A stretch of DNA of 64,000 nt. Origin: Tolypeutes matacus. Taxonomy: Eukaryota > Chordata > Mammalia > Cingulata > Chlamyphoridae. The stretch's first letter is position 1. Every line of letters starts with the position of its first letter. Of this stretch, positions 1 through 12,019 are shown one piece after another. Location: the NCBI GenBank assembly GCA_026826555.1, contig JAKSZT010054396.1, positions 17,720,581 to 17,784,580 of the forward strand, read 5' to 3'. The notes beneath the pieces were generated by a model that ran no database searches, was not told the origin of the DNA, and saw only the letters and a program-made list of their open reading frames with translations. Position numbers and translations under genes: made by a program.

Positions 1-551
1 GTAGTAAAAAGCTCAGGAAAGATTCATGATTAGGGCTTCCAGCAGGAGACAGACTGTCCCGGGTCAGCCCAGCCTCTCTGCAGCCATGTGAGCTCTGGAG
101 GCCCCTCTCTGTTCACAGACTAATGGAGCCCAGGTTCTCACCCTTTGGTCAGAAGAGGCTGCAGCCACAGTGAGGTCTCTTGCCACCAGGGCCCCTTGGC
201 TTCTGGGAAACCTCAGAGAGTGAGCGCCCCAGCACCCTCAGAGGCACCATAAATAACCCCTATCACATTATACATGTCGAGATAAGCAAACCAGGGCATA
301 TGGTGAACACAGCATCTTGTGCTTTTTTTCTTGCACTTGAGACCTGCCAACTTGAGTCATTCATGATCTATCATTTCAGACAGCACACCCATTCAGGGGG
401 CTGCCAGATAAAATACAGAGTGACCAATTAGGTTTAAGTTTGAATTTCAGACACACAATGAATAATTTTTTAGTGTTAAGTATGAGACGCTCTGTTTTTT
501 GATTTGCTAAATCTGGCAGCCTTACCTCTTCAACTTTCCATCCTTCTATAG

Positions 552-744
552 CAGGGGTACTAAACAAGGAGTCTGTGAGCTTGAATTGAAATTCAAATAA
601 ACACTATTCTTGTGGGGACATGTTGGTGTGGGTGTGATATAATTATTAAATAATACACAGTATAGTGTGGACTTAGTAAGGGGTCCGTGGTTTTCACTTG
701 GCTGGCAGAGGGGTCTGTGGAACAAAAAAGGTTAAGAACCCCTG
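552..744. mobile_element. Non-autonomous hAT transposon (MITE)
   Basis: 193-bp element with terminal inverted repeats starting CAGGGGT and ending AACCCCTG, flanked by a perfect 8-bp target duplication TTCTATAG (544-551 and 745-752). An 8-bp duplication and CAGGGGTTCTTAACC-type ends are typical of hAT/Charlie-derived elements. No transposase reading frame. The exact subfamily is not assigned. Confidence 0.88.
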
Positions 745-1261
745 TTCTATAGTCTCACTCTAGAAAGAAAGAGAAAACTGCAAATAAATCACAAATGAGG
801 CAAATACAAAATGCACGTTAGGTTAGAAGGTCAAGGCTGAAGGGGAGGATTGAGCAGCCTCCCCATGTTTCTTCTGGTCAAGGCCAGGAGTGGGAAGTGC
901 TGGTGGAAGCACCTGTGGGCTCTCCTCTTACCTGTACTCCCGTAAGGATGGGACCAATTTGAGAGGCCAGCATCTGTCCCTCGTGAGCCCGGGTTTACTC
1001 TTCTGAGGACTAACGTGCCTCGTAGCAGGAACCAGGACTCCAGAGCCATGCATTTAACCACTACCATATTTTACTCATCCTTGTACCTCTGTGACTCCAA
1101 CTGTGAGGCACAGAGCAGCTTTTCTGATGAGGAGCCACTGTGGGAAGACGCTGGCTATAATATTTACTACTTGACGTCACCTCTATTAGGTCACGTGTGA
1201 GGTCCTTATTTTAGGGGTGTGTGAGAGGTGAGAATAAGGTGCTTCTGTCCTGAGGGTGGCT

Positions 1262-1600
1262 CTGTAACTTGGTCGAAACTTTTGGAAGCACAATCTGGCA
1301 ATAATTAAAATGTTCTATGATTTGACTCACTAATTTTACTACTGGGAAGCTTGCCTAAGGAAAGACTCTAAAGCACAGAAAAACAAAAACAAAAGCAATA
1401 TGCCCAAAGATGTTCACGGCAGCATAATGATTTTAAAAAGTCCTAGACAATCTAAATATCTAATAGGGGAAAGATTATATTCACTATAATATTTTTTAGT
1501 AATTAAAAAGTTGGCTATAAAGACTTATAACAACATAGAAATAGTCATACAAGGTTAACTGAAATTATAGATATAAAATTGTTTTTAACAGAAACATCTA
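1262..1600 (+). mobile_element. Decayed LINE-like remnant
   Basis: A-rich stretch resembling old L1 sequence: 'gcaataattaaaatg', then 'ttttactactgggaag', then 'cccaaagatgttcacggcag'. Heavily mutated with no usable reading frame. Family and borders are uncertain. Confidence 0.45.
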
Positions 1601-2399
1601 CACATGAAAGAAAGACCAGGAAGAAATACACACTGGAATAAACTTGGGGTGCAGGTAAGTCTTTGTCTCTGCCTGAGGAATTAGCATACCCCACTCCGGG
1701 AAGATGAGCCAGTGTGTAACTTAACTGCACCTCCGGTCTGCCCTGGCTTCCCTGCCGCTCAGCCCCAGGGACTGCTCAAGCACGCCGACCTGACCCGTCT
1801 GCTCAGGATGGAAGGGTTCCTTCTTGAGCTAACACTCAGCATCCCCCGCTCTAGTACTCTGTAGACACCTCACTGTAAACGCACACTCTTTCCAGCAAGC
1901 TGCCATGTTTCCTTTCTACAAAGGGGTGGGGAATACAGGAGACCAAAGGAAATGTAAATGTTCCCTAGTTTTCAGAATAAGTCCTATCCTCGGAGGAGGC
2001 TTAGGGCTCTGCAGCAACGCTTGCCATCATGTCTAGTTTTGGTGTGTGAAGCTGAAACACAGACTTCACAGATCTAGGCTGTTATTTTATCCTGTAGGGT
2101 CAGGATGGTCAGACACAAGGACAAAATTATGGAGAGGAACTGAGTGGCAAACAGCACCCATACTTTTCTACTTACTCTCCTCTGAAAACGGGGAACCTGT
2201 GTTAAGGAAGAGACGTCAAAAGTCTGAGCTGCCTTCCATTTCCACCTTAATCATGGACTTTTTGTTTAACTTCCCCTTTTCATTTGATGTCTATAACAAG
2301 GGGACAAAAGTACCTGTCACTCCCCAACCACCGTGACCTTGAGCATTAGGGCTGCGAGGCCACAGGTAGCAGGAACAGACTGGACATGACGGCAGAGGA

Positions 2400-2590
2400 C
2401 CAGGCTTCAGTTTGGGTTCTGATAGTGCAGAGCTGTGTGTTCTTGGTAAGGCCACACTCTCTCTGAGCCTCTGTTTAACCATCCAACACATTGGGATAGT
2501 TAAACTTGCCCTTCCCCTCTAGGATCAAATGACAGAATATATATGACAGCATTTCCAAAACTATATATAAGACAGCACTCAGGACCATAC
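2400..2590 (+). mobile_element. MIR SINE remnant
   Basis: Follows the MIR order: 'cttcagtttgggttctg', 'tgtgtgttcttggtaagg', 'tctgagcctctgttta'. Diverged ancient copy with no target duplication visible. Confidence 0.55.
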
Positions 2591-2852
2591 TTTGCTCGAG
2601 TAAGTACTCCTCCCTGATGAAGACTGACACTTCTCAAGGTTATCCCTCCTGGCAGGAGGATTCCGTTAAGCACATCAAAACGGCAAATACATGTGGCCCC
2701 AGGACACAGTGCAAACCCCCTGGCCCAGCACTCATGGCCCTTCACGAAGCTGGTCCTGCCTCCCTTCCCACACTTGTCTCTCCAGCCCACCCTCACTCTC
2801 TACTTGCCATCATGCTCAGGAGAACCAGAAATGTGGTGCCGGTCTCTGACTG

Positions 2853-2873
2853 CCCCCCCACCCCCACCCCCCG
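2853..2873. repeat. C-rich tract (CCCCCA)n
   Basis: Three C-runs of 5-7 separated by single A. The minus strand, which has the gene sense, is G-rich and could form a quadruplex if the longest run is split. Confidence 0.7.
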
Positions 2874-3064
2874 CACACACTAAGCCCTCAGCCTGCCTGC
2901 CTTCCCTCACTTCACCCAGTTACCTCCACCTCACCCTTCAGAGTCCAGCTGAGAAGCCACTGGCTCCAGGAGGCCTCCACCCCTGGACAGGGCACAAAGG
3001 CCTCACCTCTGGTTAGAGCATCCCCGGCTCAACTCTATGGTAGTATTTACCATCCTGCACCCAG

Positions 3065-3667
3065 GCAGTTCTCGTTGTTTGTGGTAGTTACATTCTATAA
3101 AGTCACTGCAAATGCTGAATTAGTGAGCACTGAACCATTGCTCTGGGGGGAAACACGGGGTTAGGTTCCTGAGAGCCTCTGATCATCACATTTTCATCAG
3201 TCGATCAATATATAATCTTGTTTTATGTTTATTTCTGTTTATAAAGACATCTTCTTTAATATATACTGTTGATCATTAACACTGAACTCATAGCCAGCAG
3301 GACTCTACCTCAGGCCTGAATGAAGCTCATCTCACACATGCAATTTCTCCATCAGGCACATACAGCCTTCTTGCGCTAGTCAGCACTTAGCACTGTACTT
3401 GCGGGTCATTTTAAACTGCCAATCACCAACAAAAAGTACAAAAATGAGAAAAACGTGACACCAAATGTACCATGAAAAGGGTACTTGTTTATAGAACAAG
3501 AGCTGAAACAAGAAGGTCTCCTGTTTGACCTCAGCTGGGGATATGTGCACCTGGCTGTACGGGTGCCCTCACGTGGTGAGTCAATAGTCAATTTGGGGGT
3601 TACAAATAAATTTTAGCAAGTAAGCAAATGTGCACATGTAGAATCCGTGAATAATGAGGGTCTACTG
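3065..3667. mobile_element. Tigger/pogo-like DNA transposon remnant
   Basis: About 603 bp. Read inward, the right end is CAGTAGACCCTCATTATTCA, typical of Tigger-type ends, and is followed by TA at 3668-3669. The left end CAGTTCTCGTTGTTTGTGG aligns to it over CTCRTTRTTYRYGG with only transitions, so the two are likely decayed inverted repeats. A TA is not visible on the left. No transposase frame survives. Confidence 0.55.
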
Positions 3668-3985
3668 TAAATACTCCCCACCCTCTAACACATGGGTGCC
3701 CACACCTGGACTGAGAGGGAGCTCCTTGAAGGTGGAACTGGTTCTCTTCGCCTAGGACTCCAGTGTTTTGGAGAGTGCTGGAGCATAGCTAGTCAGGGCT
3801 TCCTCCATGCCCAGTCCCCAGGAGAAGCTAATGGACTGCAGAAAGTATCTAACATCCAGGAGAAACATTTACCACACTGTGACAGTGATGGCACTGCCAC
3901 TGCCAAGCTGAGAGACTCACATGTGTTCGTTCACAGCTAACCTTGGCCTGGCCCTCAATTTATTCTACCAAGAGGCTGCTGGTAG

Positions 3986-4495
3986 GTCCCTGTATTAGTT
4001 AGCCAAAGGGGTGCTAATGTGAAATACCAAAAACGGGTTGGTCTTTATAAAGGGTATTTATTTGGGGTAGATGTCCACAGATACCAGGCCATAAAGCCTT
4101 AAGTTTCTTCCCTCACCACAGTCCATTGCCACATGTTAGAGCAAGACAGCTGCCGGCATTTGCCAGGGTTCAGACTTCTGGGGTTCCTCTCTTCCCGGGG
4201 CTGCGTTTCACTCCGGGCTTAGCTCCTGTTTCCTCCACAAGGTCAGCTGTAGAGGATCAGGTGAACAGCTTGCTTCTCTTCTCCTGGGGCCTCTTTTCCA
4301 ACATCAAAACTGCTTCTCAAAAGACTGCTTCAACTGTCCTTTGCCTTGCCTTTTATATTCAATTCCCCACCCACCAAGGGGTGGGGCTCAACGCCCTAAT
4401 CCTAACCTAATCATGCCCAGATTAACAGATCAGTTTACAAGCATGATCCAATTAGATTTTTGGAATTCATAATTGCATCAAACTGCCACAGTCCC
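3986..4495 (-). mobile_element. Solo LTR of an endogenous retrovirus with 5-bp TSD
   Basis: LTR of 500 bp at 3991-4490, oriented minus: it starts TGTGGCAGTTTG and ends CTAATACA, giving canonical TG..CA termini. Direct GTCCC repeats at 3986-3990 and 4491-4495 are a 5-bp target duplication. Inside, on the minus strand, are TATAAAAGG near 4347-4356 and AATAAA near 4057-4062, in promoter-to-polyA order. There is no internal viral region, so it is a solo LTR left by recombination. A 5-bp duplication fits ERVL-type elements. The family is probably lineage-specific, but I cannot name it. Confidence 0.88.
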
Positions 4496-5084
4496 ACTGA
4501 AAGCTGCCTGCTTGGTGCCTTGTGCCTGGAGCTGGGGATGCAGAGAAAAGAGTAGGTCTTGTCCTCCAAAAGCTGGCAGGCAACAGGGGGCCAGACTCCC
4601 AGCACATAGCCAGTCATAACCTGCTACAACTCACGGAGCAGGGTACGAGCCAAGTCCAGCAGGAACACAAGAGAGGGCCTGATTGCCTCTCTTTGCAAGG
4701 CAGGTGGGGAGTGGTGGGGAGTGAGACATTTGAGCTGAAAGGGGAAGATGCAGGCTGCATACATGAGGAGCTTCTAGGCCAAAAGAAGAGCAGATGTATA
4801 AGAATGTCTACCCAATCTGCAACAAACCATTTCTATTTATTTATTTTTCCACCCATTACCCCAATCCTAGGCAGCCATCAATATAATACCTCTTTTATGT
4901 TCTGGACCCTCCATTTCATGCCCCATAACACATGCCTCTACAATACAGTCCAAGTACAGGAAGGCTTTACATAATTAGATCTTGAAACTCCAAACAGGGG
5001 ACCCTTTGGTTCAAGGACAAACCAGAGGCCTCCACTAAATGCTCAACCCCACACCCTGCTTCCATTGTGGGAAAAGGAATGGCT

Positions 5085-5290
5085 GTAGGCTGGGGGTCCT
5101 GAGTCCTTGTTCTAGTCTTGGCTCCTTCACTAACTAGCTGTGAAGAGTTAAACAAATACTTGGGTCTCAGTTTCCTCCTCTGCAAATTAGGAATAATTCA
5201 TGTTTTAGCTAACTAATTGGATTTTATAATCAGATGAGATCATGGAATCATGAAAGACTCTACAAAATGTCCAATAACATAATTACATGC
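5085..5290 (+). mobile_element. MIR SINE remnant
   Basis: Contains 'ctagtcttggctccttcact', 'actagctgtg' and 'ctcagtttcctcctctgcaa', the standard MIR order. Diverged. Confidence 0.65.
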
Positions 5291-6186
5291 CCAAATCCAG
5301 GGATCCAATCCCTAGGTGGTGACAGAGGAGTAGACCAAGTCCACTGCAACCCTCCGCAGAGCTCTGGGCCTGTACACCTGGGTCATAACAGCCACCCCTG
5401 CCAAGGCCACACCAGGGCCTCCCACGTTTGTGTGACTTTCTTGCCAGTCTCTCCACTAACCCTCAAGAGTTAACTGATGGCAAAAGCACCAGCTGCTGGG
5501 TCTGTGCAAGAGGCTGCTTTTGCCATTTAACCCTCTCTATCCCTGAGACTTGGGGTAGACTTTGACCACCCTCTTTGTTGATGCCAGAGTCTCCCACATC
5601 ATACTTCCTTTCCTTGGCAACACCTTAAAAAGAAACCACATGAACAGGTTTCAAAGACCCTTTGAATCCTGCCTCAATGCCTTAAAAGGACATCCTTACA
5701 CCATCAAGTTCTTATCAAGTGGAGAAAATACCTAAGGAGGAAATCTTGGTTCATCCTAACCTGCACATTTGCTTGTGGAAACATTCACTGGACCCCAGCA
5801 TAGAGCTGAAAATCATACTTTGCAGCTGTTAAGTCAGAGTTATCAGGAATTAGAGAGGAATGGAGGAGGTAGTGGAGACCTTTATTGAGATAAGCACCAG
5901 CAGGCAAATGGCTGTCTCTGTGCTCGCCTTTTACTATACGGGGTGGAGAATGGACAGCCTGGCCACTGGCCTCTGATCCTGACACTGTCCTAGCTGGCCA
6001 CCACAGCAGCTGACTGGCCAGGAAAGGCTCAGATACGACTAACTCAGTGAAGGCAAAATGACCAGTGAAGCTGAGAGACTGCACTGGGGATTAGGAGGGG
6101 TTTGGGTAAGTCCTACCTACAGCAACAAAATCCAAGATCACCAGATTCAGCGCAGGGGATCCATTTCACTCTCTTGCTCTTTCCAT

Positions 6187-6232
6187 TAAAAAAAACAAAA
6201 AACAAATCAAAACAAAAAAGAAAACAAAAACA
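6187..6232. repeat. A-rich low-complexity tract
   Basis: Runs of A broken by single C, T or G. No adjacent SINE or LINE body is recognised. Confidence 0.8.
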
Positions 6233-7629
6233 AGCTTTGGAGTTCTAAAGTAACAGTTCCTCCTATTGAGACTTCCCCAAGGAACTTTTTCTCCCTGTTA
6301 CAGGTACAGTGGAGTGAACAGGAGATGAATTAAACTTGTGAAGACCCTACTTTTAAAATGCTACCAGCCCTGTTAAAATGTAAATGATAATCCCTCATCT
6401 CCATGTTCTCTCCCTGGTGCCTCTTCACAGCTGTTGTTGTGAATTTTTTTTTTCTATTTCACGATGTGTATTTTAACATTGTGAGTTTAACAACTTTCAT
6501 TCCAAAGTATATTAAGTGTATTAAGAAAATGCCACCTGACTTTTAGTGAGAATGTTAATAAGGACCATTCTAGTATAACCAATATCCATGTACACGAGAG
6601 ACCATAGCAAAGAATTTCTTAGGGGTGCAGAGAATTAAACATTCAGTACAAACAAGAAAATCCAGTGTTTGGGGCTCAACGTCTTACACAATGTTTTAAG
6701 ATTCTCAGGCTTTTTTTTTTTTAATCCTACCCACATTGAGGAGCCTCTGGGAAGTCAGAGCTGGACCTCACATCAGCTCCCCCTAGAGAACTTGCTTCAC
6801 CAGGAAGAGTGGCTCCATTCATTTTCCCAGGCTCTAAGTGGTAAAAGCTGGTTTGCAGTCATGGTTAATCCCCAGCCCCTTGCATGGCAGCTGATCATCA
6901 GTCATTGGGGAGAAGTCAGTCCCTGGGGCAAGGTTGTCCCTAGAAGGGCGAAGGCTTGGGGTGGGGGTGCTCACTGGGACTAGGGGGATGGGGGGCCATT
7001 ATGGTTCACTTTCTCTCTTAATTGATAAAAAATAAAATAAAGGTCATTAAGCACAGCTCTCCATGGCTTCCTCACCAAGCATGCGGCCCGGGCAGCTGCC
7101 CTAGGTGCCTACCCAAGACCAGGAGAGTTTCTCCAAGACGTCTGGCACAGACAGTAAAAAGGCAGGACCTCAGAGTTCTAATTCACTTCATCACACAATT
7201 ATTGCAACATGTCTCCTACCATAAAGGCTGACCTAATGGCGGTAGGAAAGGGTCCAGGCAGAAGAGAAAACTCAGTTTTCATTTGGAGGTCCCAGAACAA
7301 GATGCCGCAGTCCCTATTTACTGCCCTCAGCACAGCCTCCACCTACATTCTCTGCGAGAAGGCTTCCTGTCCCATTAGGAAGAATTGAAAGTAAAAGAAA
7401 TGGGAGGATTAAATCAACAGGACAGAATCCAACCCCAGCAAACAAAATGCCCTAGAGAGCCATTTCCCACAGGCTTATGCATATGCCTTCAGCCTTCATT
7501 TTTATTTCCACGTTAAGGCATTAAGTTGCCACCTTCTACACCTTCCAGCCCTTCCCTTTCTCAAGACCAACCCAATCAACTCAATCACATGAGAGAACTA
7601 TCCATCCACAACAATGCCAAGGCCTTTAC

Positions 7630-7815
7630 CTTGCAAGCTGTCAGCATATCTGACACGGCTTTCCGGCTCAGGTTGGCGGTAGCAATCACGTCCTCCTGTC
7701 TGCAGGAGTTCCCAGCTGCCACAGCTTTGGCTGTTGCCATGGTGATGCCTTTCGTCATCCTTATTGACTCTTCAGGTGATGATGTCTTCTCAGGTACCTC
7801 CTTTGACTGGAACAC
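7630..7815 (-). CDS. TLN2: TLN2 exon S (R12), last exon in window
   Basis: 186 nt, 62 codons, phase 0, VFQSKEVPEKTSSPEE..VSDMLTACK. Acceptor cttacag, donor AAG|gtaaag. Matches talin-1 about 2159-2220, R12, next to the C-terminal actin-binding module. The reading continues into downstream exons not found in 1-7629, so about 320 residues of the C terminus lie outside the window. Confidence 0.97.
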
Positions 7816-9109
7816 CTGTAAGTTAGAAGAGGTAGAAAAAATGAGAAGGGAAGAGACAAAAATAATTTATGAACCTCCAGCCAGGCTGCAGCTTGGCATG
7901 TGAAAATCAAGGCAGCTATAGGAAGAAATCATCAAATGGCAGGAAATTAGCAATTTAATTCTAACGAGTACAGTGATATCATTCTTGCTTCCAAGATTCT
8001 AGCACTGATAAGCCTTTAGCACTGCATTTGTGGGATCAGTATGGTGAGGGAGACACATTGTTAACCCGTTCATCTGCAGAAAGTGATACCCAATATTTAT
8101 CAACTATCCATCCCAGGGAAGGTTGTTGTGAGGCTTCCTCTGTTTTCTTCCCCCAACTCTGCTGGTGCTTCTGCAGTTTCCAGAAACTCCGCAGTCCTGA
8201 CGCTGGTTCCGTAGGACTCATCTGGATGCATCACTCTGGACTCAGCTTTCTCTCTTTAAGGGGGTGGAGGGTTGAGGGAAATGAAACATTCAGTTTCTTC
8301 TATTCTTAGCCTGTCTTACAAATATAACCATATAATTGTGCAGAAGCATTCATGTCGAGTGTGCCACGGTGACACTGTGAATTTTTCAACATCACGCATG
8401 CACACACGTACCTTTAGAAAAGCTGGAATAAATGAACCATAGTAACTGAATATTCCGTTTTAAAGTTCCACCTGTCAGTCAAACAGCCGCTTCTGGTTCA
8501 GGCTCATCTGTCTTGTCTTTCTAACATGAATGGAGGGTGCTCTGGCTGTGTGCTCAATGTCCATCTGTCCCCAGACAAGGACCCCTATCCAGTCAGGGCT
8601 GCTGTCTTCAGCCTGAGGTAGCCATGTTTCAGCAGGGAATGCTTCCCAGAGGCCTTCCCTGAGGCAGAAGGGAGGACCCAGAGAGCATCCCAGCCATGGG
8701 TCAACTAGTCTCTAACATCACCAGCACCCTAAAATTGGGCAGCTGCAATTAAGCAGCCCAGGACCCAAAATCCCAGGTCCAGCCCTGAATACTCCTCCTG
8801 CAGGATCAGGGCCATATGCACAGAGTACTCCATACTAACATGGCCTGCCCTTGTGGCCCATGCTTTGGAAAGCTCATCTATGCATGGAAAAATGCACCCA
8901 GTCTGGTAAATTATAAGTCACACTGGCAGACTTCAATCAAACGTGTCTGTAACTTTCCAGGATAGCTCCAATGTTAAGTCTTATCTGCTACTGCCACCAC
9001 TAGGTGCATCTACACAGGCCAGGAAATACCCAGCCTGGGCAGCCGGGTGAGTGCCAGGCAGCAGGGCTTAAGGATGCCTCCATCTTTAAAACAAAACAAA
9101 AAAAAAACA

Positions 9110-9447
9110 ACAAAAAAACCCTTTTTATTGCAGTAACATGTAATTCAAGATTTCCCATGAACTCAGTGGCATTAATTCCATTCACATATTTTGTTACCAT
9201 CACCAGCATCCATTATTCAAACTTTTGTAGTACCTCAAACAGAAATTTGCACCCATACAGCAATAACTGCCCATTCCCCTCAGGCCCTGGCTCCTAGTAA
9301 CCTACTTTCTGTCTTTATGAATTTGCTTTTTCTAGGTATTTCATGTAAGTGAGATCACACAGTATCTGTCCCCTTGTGTCTGGCTTATTTTACTTAACGT
9401 GATGTCTTGAGGGTTCATCCATGTTGTCACACGTATCAGAACTTCAT
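9110..9447 (-). mobile_element. L1 3' end (older copy)
   Basis: On the minus strand the last part of L1 ORF2 is visible (TTWMNPQDITLSKISQTQG), followed by a 3' UTR toward lower coordinates and an A-rich end near 9090-9120. 5' truncated and inactive. Confidence 0.8.
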
Positions 9448-10674
9448 TCTTTTTTTTCTTTTTAAATATATATATATATATATATTTATAGAAGTTGTGA
9501 ACTTGCGAAACAATCATGCACATATGTAGAGTTCCCATACAACACCCCTTCACCGACACACCACGCTGCTGTGGAACATTTGTTACAGACTGAGATAATA
9601 CCATCAGACTATTACCACTAACTATGGTCCATGGCCTACATTTGGCATATTTTTTCCATACCCCCCTATTATCGACACAGTACATCTTTGGAATTGATGC
9701 AAGAATACTACAGCATTGCTGTTAACTATAGTCTATAGATTACATTAATTGTATTAATTACATTTCTGTGTTTAATTGTATTGTGCTTCTCCACATTCCC
9801 ACCACCCTGCAATAGTGATGTACATCTGCTCTAGTTCACAGAAGGACACTCTTGCATCTGTACCATCAACCACAATTCTCATCTACCTCTGGTGTGTTAT
9901 TCAGTCCCTCGATTATTCTCTAGCCTTCTTTCAACTGACATTTACATCTTTTCAGCCACAATCCCATTTATAAACCAGCTGCTACTCACTATAATGTGTT
10001 ACCACCAACTGTATCCATTTCCACACATTTAAAGTTAATTAAAACTTCTACATACATTAATCATCAGTACTCCTTCATAGCCCTCCTCTTATCTCCTAAT
10101 AAACTATACTTTAGGTTTTAACCCCATGCATTTATTCTTTGTATTTAAGATCATATTAATGAGACCATGCAATATTTGTCCTTTTGTGTCTGGCTTACTT
10201 CACTTAGTATAATGCCTTCAAGATTCATCCATGTTATCATGTGTGTTCCAATTTCATTTCTTCTTCTGCGGCATAGTATTACATTGTATGTATATACCAC
10301 ATTTTGCGTATCCATTCATTGGTTGACGGATACTTGGGTTGTTTCCATCTTTTGGCAATTTGTAAATAACACCGCTACGAACATCGGTGTGCAGATGTCT
10401 ATTCGTGTCACAGTTTTCATTTCTTCTGGATATATTCCTAGTAGAGGAATTGCTGGACCATATGGCAGTTCTATATTTAGCTTCCTGAAGAACCGCCAAA
10501 CTGTATTACACAGAGGCTGCATCATTTTACAATCCCACCACAGTGAAGGAGTGTTCCTACTTCTCCACATCCTTTCCAGCACTGACTGCTTTCTGTTTTT
10601 TGTTTTTTTTTTCAAATAATGGCCATTCTATGCAATGTGAGATGATATCTCATTGTCATTTTGTCTTGCATTTA
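9448..10674 (-). mobile_element. L1 3' end (second copy, truncated)
   Basis: Minus-strand L1 ORF2 C-terminal remnant, best seen as KLNIELPYGPAIPLLGIYPE, then the ORF2 end and about 650 bp of 3' UTR down to a poly-A/TA tail near 9448-9485. Frameshifted and 5' truncated near 10674. It repeats the ORF2 end seen in the neighbouring copy, so two L1 3' ends lie head to tail. Confidence 0.88.
9465..9485. repeat. TA dinucleotide repeat
   Basis: About ten TA units in the tail of the L1 copy. Confidence 0.85.
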
Positions 10675-11135
10675 ATGAGTCCACCTTGGTTGATGTGCCT
10701 TAAAAATCCATGCACGTACAGCAGCATGAGCTATACGGGGTCGTGTATGGCTATGTATTGTATATGATTTAAACTCAAGGCAAGTACAAACAGCCATACT
10801 GTCTCTTGTTTTTGCCAGGAGCCTTCTGTAATGTTTTAATTTATGCTTCAATTTCAGTGGAATTAAATCTGAATAGCCCTAAGTGATCCATTTCATTTTA
10901 ATCCTTATCAGTTACCATTGCAAATTGATCCAAACCTTCTAAGTAAACTCTGGGGTGCTCAGTGACACAGTGGGCTCTCAATTGTACAAAGCTAGGCAGG
11001 TGAGTGGGCTTCCCTCATTCAGGTGCACCAGGTAAAATCTCTTCCTGCTAAAAATCTCAGAGGAGCCCTATGCTGGGGTCAGGTGGGCTGCTGTTGGACA
11101 GAGGGGCCTGACGAAGGAGGTGGCTGGCTCCTTAC

Positions 11136-11252
11136 CATAAGCTCCTGCTTTATGTACTCGATCGTGGCCTCGAGTGCCCTGGTGCCTCGGGTGGCCTCGT
11201 CCTCCACTGCCTTCACAGTCTTGAGGAGGGAGGTGACATTGGTCACCATCAC
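11136..11252 (-). CDS. TLN2: TLN2 exon R (R11/R12)
   Basis: 117 nt, 39 codons, phase 0, VMVTNVTSLLKTVKAV..YIKQELM. Acceptor catgcag, donor ATG|gtaagg. Matches talin-1 about 2120-2158, the last R11 helix and the start of R12. It is separated from exon Q by the shortest intron here, 236 bp. Confidence 0.97.
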
Positions 11253-11488
11253 CTGCATGGGAAGAAAGGCCGAGAGAGAACAGTTAGTACACTGGGGTCC
11301 AGCATCCACTCCTTTTAGTTCCAGATCTAATAAGATAACCTCCTCTTATTTATCTAAAGATGAAACACCTCTCTCTTCTTTAAGTGAGGAAGGAGCTCAA
11401 ATGCATATTCTCCCAATATTCTTGTACCTGCTTCTTTCACTCCATCACTCTCCCTGCATGCTTGACCCCATTGGGGTTCCCACTCTAC
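11253..11488 (-). other. TLN2: Intron Q-R
   Basis: 236 bp, the shortest intron here. No repeat or motif recognised beyond the splice sites. Confidence 0.95.
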
Positions 11489-11614
11489 CTTGGCAGCTCC
11501 CTTGAGCTGGTACATGGAGGGGTCATCAGCAGGCTTGCTGGCAGCTCCCTTGGTAGCACCAATGAGATCGGAAAGGGCCTTGGCCACGTCTTTGATGGCA
11601 TTGATCAACACTAC
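11489..11614 (-). CDS. TLN2: TLN2 exon Q (R11, IBS2 lysines)
   Basis: 126 nt, 42 codons, phase 0, VVLINAIKDVAKALSD..QLKGAAK. Acceptor ctttcag, donor AAG|gtagag. Matches talin-1 about 2078-2119. The two lysines of NAIKDVAK align with talin-1 K2085 and K2089, whose charge reversal disrupts IBS2, so both are kept. Confidence 0.97.
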
Positions 11615-12019
11615 CTGAAAGAGAGTACGAAGGCTAGGTGAGCTGGGCCAAGCAGTCACCTGCTGACTTTAACACAAGGACACAACTCGTGTCCAGGCTG
11701 GGATTGTTTGGGTCAAACAAAAGGAAGTTTCGAAATCAGTGGCTTTCAAGCCTGCCAAACAGCCGAATCACCTGGGGAAATGCCGATGTAGAGTCTGGTG
11801 AAGATCCAGCAGCTGGACCTCCCAGGTGAGGCTGGGGCTCTGTCAGAATGGAAAACTCTAGGCTCAATACATAGCATTTTTCAACACCTCCTAGCTGGCA
11901 GCTATGCTGACAAGTTGCCTATGAAAGGTTGACGGCAGCTAAGTAGACCCCTGTGCCCCAGAACCAGTGACCAAAAAATACGGGTCTGCAAGGCCTCCAC
12001 GGCATCCCTGTCCACCTCT

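Larger units (their letters stand above)
1..7629 (-). other. TLN2: Intron after exon S (partial)
   Basis: At least 7.6 kb. It holds a hAT MITE (552-744), a LINE-like remnant (1262-1600), MIR copies, a C-rich tract (2853-2873), a Tigger-like element (3065-3667), a solo LTR (3991-4490) and an A-rich tract (6187-6232). I see no further talin exon and nothing recognisable in about 5300-7600. Confidence 0.85.
7816..11135 (-). other. TLN2: Intron R-S
   Basis: 3,320 bp. Dominated by L1 3' ends (9110-10674) with a short TA repeat at 9465-9485. Nothing recognisable in 7816-9100 or 10680-11135. Confidence 0.9.

Noticed and set aside
4126..4410. Open frame inside the solo LTR
   Set aside because: It lies within LTR sequence, on the strand opposite to the element; not a viral or host gene.
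1..7629. Search for the next TLN2 exons (end of R12, R13, dimerisation helix)
   Set aside because: No matching reading frame on the minus strand; the remaining exons must lie below coordinate 1.
10316..10615. Minus-strand frame that looks like a protein gene
   Set aside because: It is the inactive C-terminal part of L1 ORF2, already covered by the L1 entry.
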